The notes: generated from the sequence alone by a model not told the origin. A stretch of 64,000 nt of DNA from Microbacterium azadirachtae (GCF_000956505.1 NZ_JYIX01000036.1:124001-188000), one strand, 5' to 3'. Positions 43,621 through 57,080 are shown, counted from the stretch's first letter. Translations and numbers: made by a program.

Positions 43621-43626
43621 TAACAT
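43621..43626 (+). promoter_or_regulatory. -10 box of leaderless marR promoter
   Basis: TAACAT with 6 nt to GTG 43633. The palindrome lies about 17 bp upstream. Confidence 0.5.
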
Positions 43627-43632
43627 CGTGAG

Positions 43633-44076
43633 GTGACCGATCCCACACCCGACGACCTGCTCCGCCTGGAGAACCAGCTGTGCTTCGCGCTCGTGACGGC
43701 CGCGCGCAACGTGGTCGGCATCTATCGTCCGATTCTCGAACCGCTCGGTCTCACGCATCCCCAGTACCTGGCGATGCTGGCGCTGTGGGAGCAGTCGCCG
43801 CGGTCGCTCGGCGACCTCGCGAGCGCCTTGGCGATGGATCCGGCGACGGCCTCGCCGCTCGTCAAGAGACTCGAATCCGACGGACTGATCGAGCGTCGTC
43901 GCAGCGTCGCCGATGAGCGCCGGCTCGACATCGCCCTCACCGCGAAGGGAACGGCATTGCGCGAGCAGGCCCTGGACGTGCCCCGGCAGGTGATGACGCG
44001 GCTCGGCATGACGGTGCCTGAGGTGGAGTCCGTGCGCGATGGGCTGATCCGATTCGCCGGAGCCGTCGAGCTCTGA
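43633..44076 (+). CDS. OhrR-like MarR-family redox regulator, 147 aa
   Basis: Winged-helix repressor. The start LLRLENQLCFALVTAARNVV matches OhrR proteins, in which the single N-terminal cysteine (here C17, the only Cys) senses organic peroxides. YRPILEPLGLTHPQYLAMLA is the next family block. The wing helix-turn-helix is in LGDLASALAMDPATASPLVK and ERRRSVADERRLDIALT. A peroxide-resistance gene ohrA is usual beside OhrR but none is here; the divergent gene is a cysteine-rich miniprotein. Peroxide sensing is inferred from C17 and the family. Confidence 0.85.
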   Translation: MTDPTPDDLLRLENQLCFALVTAARNVVGIYRPILEPLGLTHPQYLAMLALWEQSPRSLGDLASALAMDPATASPLVKRLESDGLIERRRSVADERRLDIALTAKGTALREQALDVPRQVMTRLGMTVPEVESVRDGLIRFAGAVEL

Positions 44077-44145
44077 AGACATCGCTGGGAGTGCTCGTGG
44101 CACGACCTGCCGCGGGCCGTGATCGCGGGGACGAGTGCCACCCCG

Positions 44146-44151
44146 TAGGGT
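44146..44151 (+). promoter_or_regulatory. -10 box of the leaderless MoxR-operon promoter
   Basis: TAGGGT with 6 nt to the first ATG of the operon at 44158. Confidence 0.5.
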
Positions 44152-44157
44152 GAGGGC

Positions 44158-44868
44158 ATGGTCCGCGACGACCCGCGAATTCGCACGTCTCCGCTGGCGG
44201 GAGCACTCGCGGGCGTGGTGCTCCTGGCTGCGCTGCTGATGGCGATCGCCGCTTTGCAGGGCGTGCCGCAGTTCGGCGACATCGCGGTCGAGCTCCGGAA
44301 CCCGCTGCCCACCCCCACGAGCGGGACGCAGACGCCGGGCGGCGCACCCGTCGGGCAGTTTCCCGACAGCCCGATCCTCGGCATCATCGTCGCCGTCATC
44401 GAGCTCGTGATCGCCGCGTGCTTCCTGGCGCTCCTCGCGTGGCTGTTCTGGCGCCTGGTCCGCGCGCTCTGGGCCGCTCGCCCGTTGAGTCGCGAGGCGG
44501 GCGGCGCGAGCGATGCCGGTGCGGGCTCCGTCGCCGGAGACGAGTCCGTGGACGCGGGAGCGATCCGCAGCGCGACCGCGGATGCTCAGGAGGCGATCGA
44601 GGCGCACCGCGACCCGGGCGATGCGATCGTCGCCGCGTGGGTGCATCTGGAGGAGGCGGCGTCCCGCGCGGGCCGGTCGCGCCTCCCGTCCGAGACACCG
44701 GGGGAGTTCGCGCTGCGGATCCTCCGTCGGCGGCCGGGAGTGGATACGGAACTCGAGACGCTGCTGGGACTGTACGAATCCGTGCGCTTCGGAGGCGTGC
44801 AGGCCGACGAGAGCGGGCGTGCGACCGCGCGCCGGTGCCTCGCGATCGTCGAGGAGGCGTGGAGGTGA
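44158..44868 (+). CDS. DUF4129-type membrane protein, 236 aa
   Basis: First gene of the MoxR/DUF58 operon. Two membrane helices are predicted (about 11-33 and 70-100) around a Pro/Thr-rich external loop. The cytosolic C-terminal domain (about 150-236) is DUF4129: AWVHLEEAASRAG, then ETPGEFALRILRR and LLGLYESVRFGG. In other bacteria DUF4129 is often fused to a transglutaminase; here it stands alone. The leaderless-type promoter precedes it. The stop overlaps the next GTG by 4 bases. Confidence 0.85.
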   Translation: MVRDDPRIRTSPLAGALAGVVLLAALLMAIAALQGVPQFGDIAVELRNPLPTPTSGTQTPGGAPVGQFPDSPILGIIVAVIELVIAACFLALLAWLFWRLVRALWAARPLSREAGGASDAGAGSVAGDESVDAGAIRSATADAQEAIEAHRDPGDAIVAAWVHLEEAASRAGRSRLPSETPGEFALRILRRRPGVDTELETLLGLYESVRFGGVQADESGRATARRCLAIVEEAWR

Positions 44869-45338
44869 GGCGCTGGATCGTGTTGATCGTCCTCTGGATC
44901 GTGCTCGGCGTTCCGGTCGCTCTGCTGCTCGATTTCCTCGGCGTCCCGCTCCCTTTCGGCATCGCCTGGATCCTCGTCTTCGCGGCCGCGCTCCTCATCG
45001 CGCAGCAGAGCTTCCTCGACGAGTCCGGCCCCTGGCCCCCTCCCGCCCCGGAGCAGTTCGCCCGCGGGTCCGACGTGTCCCGGCTCGCCTGGGCCATCGA
45101 CGCGCGCACGGGGGTCGTGGGGATGCCGCTGCGCCGCCGGATCTCCGTGCTCGCGGACCGACGACTGCGCGAGCACGGCCTGTCCCTCGAGCAGGTCGAC
45201 GCCGCAGCGGTCGATGCGATCCTCGGTCCCGGAGCGCACGCGGCACTCATCGTCACCGAGATGCGCAGTGCCGACCTCGAACGGGTCCTGCGTGCCCTGG
45301 AATCCCCGCCCGTCCCGTCGACCCCGGAGAGAGCATGA
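44865..45338 (+). CDS. Membrane protein of the MoxR operon, 157 aa
   Basis: Family not recognised. Two adjacent hydrophobic stretches at the N-terminus (about 3-22 and 28-45, WIVLIVLWIVLGVPVALLLD) are followed by a ~110-residue soluble domain with VSRLAWAIDARTGVVGMPLR and LADRRLREHGLSLEQVDAAA. The soluble part looks helical and cytosolic. GTG start overlaps the DUF4129 stop (GTGA), and its own stop overlaps the moxR ATG (ATGA), fixing it as part of the operon. Confidence 0.78.
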   Translation: MRRWIVLIVLWIVLGVPVALLLDFLGVPLPFGIAWILVFAAALLIAQQSFLDESGPWPPPAPEQFARGSDVSRLAWAIDARTGVVGMPLRRRISVLADRRLREHGLSLEQVDAAAVDAILGPGAHAALIVTEMRSADLERVLRALESPPVPSTPERA

Positions 45339-46333
45339 ACATCGATCAGACCAGCGACGGCGACATCGCCGCCATCACCCGCACCGCAGCCCGGGTGCTC
45401 GACGGCGTGCGCACCGCGGTCGTCGGGATGGACGAACCGCTCACGCTCGCCCTGGCCACGATCCTCGCCGGCGGTCATGTGCTCTTCGAGGACGTCCCCG
45501 GTCTGGGCAAGACGCTCGCCGCACGCAGCCTCGCGGCGGCGCTCGGGCTGGAGTTCCGCCGGCTGCAGTGCACGCCGGACATGCTTCCGGGAGATGTCAC
45601 AGGATCCTTCGTGTACGCGCCGGACTCCGGGGATTTCCGTTTCCGTCCCGGACCGATCTTCACGGGCCTGCTCCTTGCGGACGAGATCAACCGCACCACC
45701 CCGAAGACCCAGTCCGCGATGCTCGAGGCGATGGCGGAGCGGCAGGTGACCGTCGAAGGCCATCGATATCCGCTGCCCGAACCCTTCCACGTGATCGCGA
45801 CGTCGAATCCCATCGAATACGAGGGCACGTACGCGCTGCCCGAAGCCCAGCTGGACCGCTTCATGGTGCGCCTGGCCGTGGGCTATCCCGAACCCGAGGA
45901 CGAGGCGGGGATCGTCGAACAGCGCATCCGGCGCCAGCGCGAGCACACGGACGTGGACGCTGTGATCGACGCGACGGAGTTGATCGCGCTGCAGGCGGCG
46001 GTCGAGCGGATCCACGTCGACGACGACCTGATCCGCTACGCGGTGCACCTCGTCCGGGGCACGCGCACCGCGACGAACGTGGCGGTCGGCGCCTCTCCGC
46101 GCGGGTCCCAGGCGCTGATCCTGCTGGCACGGGCCGTGGCGGCCATCGAGGGACGCGGATACGTGCGTCCCGACGACGTCAAGCGCATTGCGATCCCCGT
46201 GCTCGCGCACCGGCTGACCCTGACCCCTCAGGCATGGGCGCAGGGTGTCGATCCGGCGGGCGTCGTCAGCGCGGTCGTGAACACGACGCCCGTGCCGCCC
46301 ACGGTGGCCGAAGCGGTCGCGCTCCGCCCATGA
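45335..46333 (+). CDS. MoxR-family AAA+ ATPase, 332 aa
   Basis: Chaperone-like ATPase of the MoxR class. Walker A is FEDVPGLGKTLAARSLAAAL at about 51-70, Walker B LLLADEINRTTPKTQ near 115, sensor 1 HVIATSNPIEYEGTYALPEA. The arginine finger and C-terminal lid follow. MoxR proteins act with DUF58 proteins encoded next door to fold or insert metal into partner proteins. ATG overlaps the upstream stop by 4 bases. The specific client is unknown. Confidence 0.95.
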   Translation: MNIDQTSDGDIAAITRTAARVLDGVRTAVVGMDEPLTLALATILAGGHVLFEDVPGLGKTLAARSLAAALGLEFRRLQCTPDMLPGDVTGSFVYAPDSGDFRFRPGPIFTGLLLADEINRTTPKTQSAMLEAMAERQVTVEGHRYPLPEPFHVIATSNPIEYEGTYALPEAQLDRFMVRLAVGYPEPEDEAGIVEQRIRRQREHTDVDAVIDATELIALQAAVERIHVDDDLIRYAVHLVRGTRTATNVAVGASPRGSQALILLARAVAAIEGRGYVRPDDVKRIAIPVLAHRLTLTPQAWAQGVDPAGVVSAVVNTTPVPPTVAEAVALRP

Positions 46334-47637
46334 CCGAGACCCGCTCGACGCTGCGCGCCCCGCTGTCGTGGCAGCGCACACCGGTTCTCGCCGCGGCGTT
46401 CTGCGGTGCCGTGCTCCTGGCCGGCGCGGGGCTCGTATTCGGCCGCCCCGATGTGATCGCCGCAGGGCTCCCGCTCGCACTCGCCGGGGTGTGGGCGCTG
46501 CTCCGGCCGCCGCGCGCATCCTCTGCCGAGATCATCCTGAGCCTGGACGCCGCGGCGGACGCGGACTCGGTCGCGGGCGTGGTCGACGTCACCACGGACG
46601 CGGAGTGGGCGCAGCTCGCGGTCGATCAGGGCGGCGAGCGCACCGGCGAGGTGGAGACGAGCGCCGGAGAGGCGGCGCGCACCCGTAACCGCATCCTGCA
46701 CTCCGGTCCGTCCGAGGCGCTCGCCGTCACGGCCCGCGCACTGCACCACGACGCCGCCTGGGCGAGCGCGCCGACACCCCGCGTGTCCGCGGTGTGGGCC
46801 GCGTCCCCTCGCGCCAGGCGGATCGCCGAGCTCCCGCTCTCGCCGCGGCTGATCGGGCTGCACGGCGGTCATGACGGGCAGCGCGGGGGCAGCGGTGGAG
46901 ACTTCCGCGACATCCACCCGTTCGCGCCGGGCGATGAGCTGCGCCGGGTGGACTGGCGGGCGACGGCACGGATGGCGCGGCGCCCTGGCGATCTGCTGGT
47001 GCGCCGGACCAACGCGCTGAGCGACAGCGCGGTGGTGATCGCACTCGACACCGCCGACGATCTCGGCGCGGTGGTCGCGACGTGGGGGAGCGGCGCGACG
47101 GCGCGCAGCGGACCCACCTCGATGGACCTCGGACGGGAGGCGGCACTTTCGGTCGCGGCCTCCGCGATCGGGGCCGGCGACCGCGTCGCGTTCCACGCGC
47201 TCTCGCCCGGCGGCCGCACGCTGCGCAGCGGATCCGGAGCCCGCCATCTCGAACGGCTGCGCGGCGTGATCGCCGGCACCGGCGCGGACGGCGACGGCAC
47301 GCGGTACCGGCGCACGCCGCCCGTGCCCCCTGGGTCGATCGTGTTCGTGCTGTCGACGTTCTTCGACGGGGCTGCGGCCGATCTGGCGCTGCGGTGGAGC
47401 GCCGGAGGGCAGGCGGTCGTCGCGATCGACGTGCTTCCGACGCCGCGCACGCAGCGGCTCAGCGCCGCGCAGAGCCTCGCGATGCGGACCCTCCTGCTCG
47501 AGCGCGCCGGTGTGCTCGACGACCTGAGGGGCGCGGGGGTCGAGGTGGTCTCCTGGGATGCGGACGATCCGACGGCCGCGCTGCGGATCGCGGCGCGCAT
47601 CGCGCGGCGCGATCGAGGACGCCGGGTGCCCAGATGA
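46330..47637 (+). CDS. DUF58-family membrane protein, 435 aa
   Basis: Usual partner of MoxR. Two N-terminal membrane helices (about 18-38 and 43-58) precede a domain ending in the DUF58 block: DFRDIHPFAPGDELRRVDWR followed by ATARMARRPGDLLVRR. The following region (SAVVIALDTADDLG) resembles a degenerate von Willebrand A fold; its metal site is not complete. ATG overlaps the moxR stop. It is fourth of five overlapping genes. Confidence 0.9.
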   Translation: MTETRSTLRAPLSWQRTPVLAAAFCGAVLLAGAGLVFGRPDVIAAGLPLALAGVWALLRPPRASSAEIILSLDAAADADSVAGVVDVTTDAEWAQLAVDQGGERTGEVETSAGEAARTRNRILHSGPSEALAVTARALHHDAAWASAPTPRVSAVWAASPRARRIAELPLSPRLIGLHGGHDGQRGGSGGDFRDIHPFAPGDELRRVDWRATARMARRPGDLLVRRTNALSDSAVVIALDTADDLGAVVATWGSGATARSGPTSMDLGREAALSVAASAIGAGDRVAFHALSPGGRTLRSGSGARHLERLRGVIAGTGADGDGTRYRRTPPVPPGSIVFVLSTFFDGAAADLALRWSAGGQAVVAIDVLPTPRTQRLSAAQSLAMRTLLLERAGVLDDLRGAGVEVVSWDADDPTAALRIAARIARRDRGRRVPR

Positions 47638-48236
47638 GAGGCCCGCACGAGCTGACCGCGCCGGGGTCGGTGCCGGCGCCGGTGCTCCGCATCGGTGCGG
47701 CCGTCGTCATCCTCGGCGGTGTGCTGCTGCTGAACCCGTATCCGATGTGGTGGTGGGTCGCCGGTGCCGCATCCCTGCTCTCCGTCTTCCTCCCGCGGTC
47801 GATGGGCTCGTGGCTCGGCATCGCCTGCATGGCCCTGGGAGTCGTCCTGACCGAACCGTCGACGGGACACACCGCGCTGGCCGTGCTGCTGATCCACGCC
47901 GCGCACGTGATCGCCTCGTGGGCCTGGGCGGTGCCATGGCGCTCGCGGATCCGGCCGGCGGTTCTGCTGCCCGGCGTTCGCCGGCTGCTGGTGATCCAGG
48001 CCATCGCGCAGGCGGTCGCGGCGCTCATGGCGCTCGCGGTGCCGCCGCTGCACGGGCCGGGCTTCGCCTGGCTGGCGCCGCTCGGCGCCGCCGTGCTGAC
48101 GGGAGTCAGCGCGGTCGCTCTGCGGGTCTCGCTGGGGCCTGATCCGGGGCAGCGGACCGCGTCGCGCACCGCGGTCGGCTCCGATGCGGGGCCCTCCGCG
48201 AGCACCCCCGGAGCCAATGTCGGTGGCCGCTCCTAG
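47634..48236 (+). CDS. Membrane protein ending the MoxR operon, 200 aa
   Basis: Family not recognised. Five to six hydrophobic segments occupy about 17-178, including [20 protein letters not shown] and [20 protein letters not shown]. The C-terminal ~25 residues are hydrophilic and Ser/Gly-rich. ATG overlaps the DUF58 stop (ATGA). The TAG stop doubles as the first half of the uvrA -10 box, so this gene ends exactly where the next transcript begins. Confidence 0.78.
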   Translation: MRGPHELTAPGSVPAPVLRIGAAVVILGGVLLLNPYPMWWWVAGAASLLSVFLPRSMGSWLGIACMALGVVLTEPSTGHTALAVLLIHAAHVIASWAWAVPWRSRIRPAVLLPGVRRLLVIQAIAQAVAALMALAVPPLHGPGFAWLAPLGAAVLTGVSAVALRVSLGPDPGQRTASRTAVGSDAGPSASTPGANVGGRS

Positions 48237-48239
48237 ACT
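48234..48239 (+). promoter_or_regulatory. -10 box of uvrA fused to the upstream stop codon
   Basis: TAGACT, with TAG being the stop of the preceding gene, 6 nt before the uvrA GTG. Fits a leaderless transcript. Confidence 0.55.
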
Positions 48240-48245
48240 TGACGG

Positions 48246-51163
<2,918 letters not shown>

Positions 51164-51164
<1 letters not shown>

Positions 51165-53173
51165 TGGCAGAACAACTCCCGTACAAGCCGAGACCGGGGG
51201 AGATCCCGACCGACCCCGGCGTGTACCGGTTCCGTGACGCGCAGGGGCGGGTGCTGTACGTCGGCAAGGCGAAGAACCTCCGTCAGCGGCTGTCGAACTA
51301 CTTCGCGCCGCTGCGGACCCTGCACGAGCGCACCCGGCGGATGGTCACGACGGCCGCTTCCGTGGAGTGGACCGTGGTGCCCACGGACGTCGATTCGCTG
51401 CAGCTCGAGTACATGTGGATCAAGGAGTTCGATCCGCCGTTCAATGTGCGCTACAAGGACGACAAGTCCTACCCGTTCATGGCGATCACACTCTCCGACG
51501 AGGCGCCGAGGGTGATCGTCACCCGCAACCGACGGATCCCCGGGGCCAAGTACTTCGGGCCGTATCCCAAGGTGTGGGCGGTGCACGACACCATCGACCT
51601 GATGATCAAGGTGTTCCCGATCCGCACGTGCAGCGACGCCAGCTATCGCAAGGCGATGCAGACCGGGCGCCCGTGCTTCCCCGGCCAGATCGGGAAGTGC
51701 GGCGGACCGTGCTCCATGAAGGTGTCGATCGCCGAGCACCGCGCCATGGTCGACGACTTCATCGCGTTCATGGAGGGCGGGGATGAGCGGTTCACCCGGG
51801 ACCTCACGCGGCGCATGCACGAGGCATCGGCGGCGATGGACTACGAGAGCGCGGCGAAGTACCGCGACCAGCTCGCGTCGATCGACGCGGTGCTGGGCCG
51901 AAGCGCCCTGGTGCTCCCGCAGGACGAGGACGCGGATCTGTTCGGCATCGCGGAGGACGAGCTGTCCGCCGCGATCCAGCATTTCGTGATCCGCGGAGGA
52001 CGCGTGCGCGGTGTGCGGGCGTCGACGCTCGACAAGGAGATCGACATCTCGGGCGCCGAGCTCGTGGACCAGATCCTGCAGCGCACGTACGGCGAGGCGA
52101 GCGGGGAGCAGGTGCCCCGGCGGGTGCTGGTGCCGGCGCTGCCGGACGACGCCGCGGAGCTCGAGGAGTGGCTGCGCGCACGACGCGGCAAGAAGGTCGA
52201 GATCGCGGTCGCCCAGCGCGGTCAGCGGGCGGAGCTCATGCGCAACGCCACGCTGAACGCGCAGCAGGCGCTGATCCGCCACAAGACGCGGCGCTCCAGC
52301 GACTACTCGACGCGCACGCAGGCGCTCACCGACCTTCAGGACGCGCTCGGCCTCGACGACGCGCCGCTGCGGATCGAGTGCTTCGACATCTCGCATCTCG
52401 GCGGCACGAACGTGGTGGCCTCGATGGTCGTGTTCGAGGACGGCCTGCCGCGCAAGGACCAGTACCGGTCGTTCAACATCGCCGAGACCAGCGACGACAC
52501 CGACTCGATGTACCAGGTGCTGCGTCGCCGTCTCGCACACATCGACGCGCCGGAGGAGGTCGAGGCGACGACGGTGATCGCCGAGGCCGGCGACGCTCTC
52601 GGAGACGCAGAGGATCTGGTCGTGACGGAGCGCCGCAAGCCGCGCTTCGCGTACCCGCCGCAGCTGCTCATCGTCGATGGCGGCAAGCCGCAGGTCGAGG
52701 CGGCGGCGCGTGCGCTCCGCGACGCCGGTCGCACCGGGATCGGCCTGTGCGGCATCGCCAAGCGGCTGGAGGAGCTCTGGCTGCCGGGGGAGGAGTACCC
52801 CGTCATCCTGCCCCGCACGAGCGAGGCCCTGTACCTCGTCCAGCGTCTGCGCGACGAGGCGCACCGGTTCGCGATCACCCATCAGCGCAAGCGCCGCAAG
52901 CGCGACATCGCCTCGATCCTCGGAGAGGTCCCCGGCCTCGGCGCGGCACGGATCAAGACGCTGCTGCGGCACTTCGGATCGGTCGCCGCATTGCGACGCG
53001 CGGGTTCCGCGGAGATCCAGGAAGTGCAGGGGATCGGGCCGGCCCTCGCGGAGGCGATCCGCGCCCACCTCGCCGGACCTTCGGCGACTCTCGGATCCAC
53101 GGACGGCTTCGATTCCGTGCTCGTCGGCGCGGGATCCGATTCCGATGCCTCACTGGCCCCGCCTACTGGCTAG
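51164..53173 (+). CDS. uvrC: Excinuclease ABC subunit C, 669 aa
   Basis: Dual-incision nuclease of nucleotide-excision repair. The GIY-YIG domain is at the N-terminus: [20 protein letters not shown], with [11 protein letters not shown] after it. A UVR domain for UvrB lies near 220 ([19 protein letters not shown]). The RNase H-like C-terminal nuclease includes [20 protein letters not shown]. Two helix-hairpin-helix motifs end the protein ([20 protein letters not shown]). The TAG stop overlaps the rapZ -10 box. The last ~25 residues are a Ser/Asp-rich tail. Confidence 0.97.
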
Positions 53174-53176
53174 GCT
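53171..53176 (+). promoter_or_regulatory. Candidate -10 box for rapZ, fused to the uvrC stop
   Basis: TAGGCT, in which TAG is the uvrC stop. Transcription would start near 53183, leaving an ~18-nt leader that carries GAGGAGGAG before the ATG. Confidence 0.45.
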
Positions 53177-53200
53177 GGACGCGAGCGAGGAGGAGAGCAG

Positions 53201-54070
53201 ATGAGCGCCGACCAGGGTGAGTTCCTGATCGTCACCGGAATGTCGGGCGCCGGGCGCTCGACCGTCGCGAACGCTCTCGAGGACCTGGGCTGGTACGTGG
53301 TCGACAACCTACCGCCGCAGATGCTCCGGCCCCTGCTCGATCTCGCGAACCTCGGCGGTGCGGCGCTGCCCAAGGTGGCCGCCGTCGTGGACGTGCGGGG
53401 GCGCGATCTCTTCGACGGCTTCCCTGGCGTGGCGCGTGCGCTCCGTGAGCACGGATCCGTGCAGGTGGTGTTCCTCGATGCGGTCGATGACGTGCTGGTG
53501 CGACGGTTCGAGTCCGTCCGACGCCCGCACCCGTTGCAGGGCGACGGCACCCTGCTCGACGGGATCCGCACGGAACGGACCAGGGTCGCGCCGCTGCGCG
53601 AGGCCGCCGACATCATCATCGACACGTCGAGCCTGAACGTGCACCAGCTGGCCACCAAGGTCAACGAGGTGTTCGCGGAGGAGGGGGCCGCGCGCCACAA
53701 GCTCACGGTCATGAGCTTCGGCTTCAAGTACGGCCTGCCCTCGGACGCCGACCTCGTGGCCGACATGCGCTTCCTGCCCAACCCGTTCTGGATCGACGAG
53801 CTGCGCGGTTCCACCGGCCTCGATTCCGAGGTCCGCGACTACGTCCTCACCCGCGACGGCGCGCAGGAGTTCCTCGACGCGTACACGGCTGCACTGCGCC
53901 CGGTGCTCGAGGGCTACCAGCGCGAGAACAAGAGCCACTCGATGGTGGCCATCGGCTGCACGGGCGGAAAGCACCGTTCGGTCGCGATGGTCGAAGAGCT
54001 CGCGGCGCGTCTGGGACAGATCCCGGGCGTCGCGGTGACCGTCCGTCACCGCGATCTCGGGCGAGAGTGA
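53201..54070 (+). CDS. rapZ: RNase adapter RapZ-family nucleotide-binding protein, 289 aa
   Basis: P-loop protein. Walker A is LIVTGMSGAGRSTVANALED at about 9-28. DADDIIIDTS-like PPTDIIIDTSSLNVHQL, FGFKYGLPSDADLVADMRFL and the GCTGGKHRSVAMVEELA block are diagnostic. In enterobacteria RapZ regulates glmS via small RNAs; in actinobacteria the role differs and is not settled. whiA follows after 86 bp. The usual yvcK gene between rapZ and whiA is not here. Confidence 0.94.
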   Translation: MSADQGEFLIVTGMSGAGRSTVANALEDLGWYVVDNLPPQMLRPLLDLANLGGAALPKVAAVVDVRGRDLFDGFPGVARALREHGSVQVVFLDAVDDVLVRRFESVRRPHPLQGDGTLLDGIRTERTRVAPLREAADIIIDTSSLNVHQLATKVNEVFAEEGAARHKLTVMSFGFKYGLPSDADLVADMRFLPNPFWIDELRGSTGLDSEVRDYVLTRDGAQEFLDAYTAALRPVLEGYQRENKSHSMVAIGCTGGKHRSVAMVEELAARLGQIPGVAVTVRHRDLGRE

Positions 54071-54105
54071 GGCCGGCCCGGCCGGTGGTGAGCGCCGCGG
54101 CCGGG

Positions 54106-54111
54106 TAAGCT
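54106..54111 (+). promoter_or_regulatory. Candidate -10 box for whiA
   Basis: TAAGCT in the 86-bp spacer after rapZ, giving a ~35-nt leader with an AAGGAGA ribosome site. No clear -35. Confidence 0.35.
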
Positions 54112-54156
54112 GATCCCTTGTGCCGAGATCCGGCGCCGCCCGTGAGAAGGAGACCC

Positions 54157-55134
54157 GTGGCACTCACCACCGACGTCAAGGCCGAGCTCGTCAGCATCCG
54201 GAACGCACCCCCCTCGGTGCGCGTCGCGGAGGTGACGGCGGTGCTGAGGTTCGCCGGGGGGCTGCACCAGATCGCCAACCGCATCGCGGTCGAGGCCGAG
54301 GTGGATGCGGAGCTGCTCGCACGTCGCGTCGCCCGCGACCTCGCGGAGCTGTTCGGGGTCCGTCCCGAGATCGCCCCGATCCAGGGCGCATCCAGCCACG
54401 ACGGCGCCAAGTTCGCCGTGCGCGTGATCGCGGCCGGCGAGACCCTCGCCCGCCAGACCGGTCTGCTCGACCAGCGCCGCCGGCCCGTACGCGGCCTGCC
54501 GAACCGTCTCACCACCGGATCCAGGGAAGAGCTCGCCGGCCTGTGGCGCGGCGCGTTCCTCGCCGCCGGCTCGCTCAGCGAACCCGGCCGGTCCGCCGTC
54601 CTCGAGGTGGCCTGCCCGTCCTCCGAAGCCGCCATGGCGCTCGTCGGCGCCGCGCACCGGATCGGCATCGCCGCGAAGGCGCGCGAGGTCCGCGGCATGC
54701 CCCGCGTCGTGATCCGCGAGCCCGAGGGCATCCGCGCCGTGCTCGCCCTGATGGGCGCGTCCAAGACCGCCGCCGCATGGGAGGAGATGCGCCAGCGCCG
54801 CGAGGTGCGCGCGGGCGTCAACCGTCTCGTGAACTTCGACGACGCCAACCTCCGCCGCTCCGCGCAGGCCGCGGTCGCCGCCTGCGCCCGCGTCGAGCGC
54901 GCACTGGAGATCCTCGGCGAGGATGTGCCGGAGCACCTGCGCACCGCCGGCGCTCTGCGCCTCGCGCACCGCGACGCCAGCCTCGACGAACTCGGCCACC
55001 ACGCCGACCCGCCCCTCACGAAGGACGCCGTCGCAGGCCGCATCCGCCGCCTTCTCGCGATGGCCGACAAGCGCGCGCAGACCGAGGGCATTCCCGGCAC
55101 CGAGGCCGCGGTTCCCGCCGGTCTCGACGTCTGA
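54157..55134 (+). CDS. whiA: DNA-binding protein WhiA, 325 aa
   Basis: Regulator that works with WhiB in actinobacterial division control. The N-terminal LAGLIDADG-derived domain (about 1-215) has [20 protein letters not shown] and the [17 protein letters not shown] block. The C-terminal helix-turn-helix (about 225-310) contains [17 protein letters not shown] and [23 protein letters not shown] start fits the conserved N-terminus ([10 protein letters not shown]) and an AAGGAGA site. The genes downstream, sodA and gap-pgk-tpiA, are the common neighbours. Confidence 0.96.
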   Translation: MALTTDVKAELVSIRNAPPSVRVAEVTAVLRFAGGLHQIANRIAVEAEVDAELLARRVARDLAELFGVRPEIAPIQGASSHDGAKFAVRVIAAGETLARQTGLLDQRRRPVRGLPNRLTTGSREELAGLWRGAFLAAGSLSEPGRSAVLEVACPSSEAAMALVGAAHRIGIAAKAREVRGMPRVVIREPEGIRAVLALMGASKTAAAWEEMRQRREVRAGVNRLVNFDDANLRRSAQAAVAACARVERALEILGEDVPEHLRTAGALRLAHRDASLDELGHHADPPLTKDAVAGRIRRLLAMADKRAQTEGIPGTEAAVPAGLDV

Positions 55135-55143
55135 GACGCCGTA

Positions 55144-55195
55144 TCGAGGGCCTGCGTTCCGGTCTGTGGAAACACGCCCGGACGCAGGCCCTCGA
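55144..55195 (+). terminator. Long hairpin after whiA
   Basis: Perfect 14-bp stem TCGAGGGCCTGCGT (55144-55157) and ACGCAGGCCCTCGA (55182-55195) around a 24-nt loop. The loop itself can pair GTG/CAC around GAAA. The loop is longer than in the other terminators. A weaker extension of pairing continues on both flanks. Confidence 0.65.
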
Positions 55196-55332
55196 TGCCG
55201 TCACATCCGGAAGGATCCGGACAATCCGCGCGTTGCCGTCATTAGGATGAAAGACGTCCGCCCCGTGCGCACCACCGCGCTTCGGGGGACCGGCAAGCGC
55301 CGCGAGCGCGGCGCGGATTGGATGAAATCGAC

Positions 55333-55959
55333 ATGGCGATCTACACGCTGCCCGACCTTCCGTACGATTTCGCGGCCCTCGAGCCGCACATCAGCGGCAA
55401 GATCATGGAGCTGCACCATGACAAGCACCACGCCGCCTACGTCGCCGGAGCGAACGCGGCGCTGGAGCAGCTGGCGGAGGCCCGTGAGACCGGGAACTTC
55501 GCCAATGTGAACCGGCTCGAGAAGGACCTCGCGTTCCACCTCGGCGGCCACGTCAACCACTCGATCTTCTGGACCAACCTGTCGCCGAACGGCGGCGGTC
55601 AGCCCGAGGGCGAGCTGAAGGCGGCCATCGACGAGTTCTTCGGCTCGTTCGAGAAGTTCCAGGCGCACTTCACCGCCGCGGCCATGGGCATCCAGGGCTC
55701 CGGCTGGGCAGTGCTGAGCTGGGACCCGATCGGTGCCCGCCTGATCATCCAGCAGCTGTTCGACCAGCAGGGCAACACCGCGCAGGGCACGGTTCCGCTG
55801 TTCCAGCTGGACATGTGGGAGCACGCCTTCTACCTGGACTACCTGAACGTCAAGGCCGATTACGTCAAGGCCGCGTGGAACATCGCGAACTGGGAGAACG
55901 TCGCCCAGCGCTTCGCCGCCGCGCGCGAGAAGACCAACGGACTGCTGGTACTGTCGTAA
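55333..55959 (+). CDS. sodA: Superoxide dismutase (Mn/Fe family), 208 aa
   Basis: Converts superoxide to oxygen and peroxide. Metal ligands: a histidine in [17 protein letters not shown], another in [13 protein letters not shown], and D and H in [16 protein letters not shown] in [13 protein letters not shown] is nearer the Mn type. No signal peptide, so it is cytosolic. ATG 55333 is five codons after a possible TTG and starts the conserved [12 protein letters not shown]. The 198-bp spacer before it holds a long hairpin and probably its own promoter. A terminator follows. Confidence 0.97.
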   Translation: MAIYTLPDLPYDFAALEPHISGKIMELHHDKHHAAYVAGANAALEQLAEARETGNFANVNRLEKDLAFHLGGHVNHSIFWTNLSPNGGGQPEGELKAAIDEFFGSFEKFQAHFTAAAMGIQGSGWAVLSWDPIGARLIIQQLFDQQGNTAQGTVPLFQLDMWEHAFYLDYLNVKADYVKAAWNIANWENVAQRFAAAREKTNGLLVLS

Positions 55960-55965
55960 AAGATG

Positions 55966-57070
<1,105 letters not shown>

Positions 57071-57080
57071 GCTCATATCC

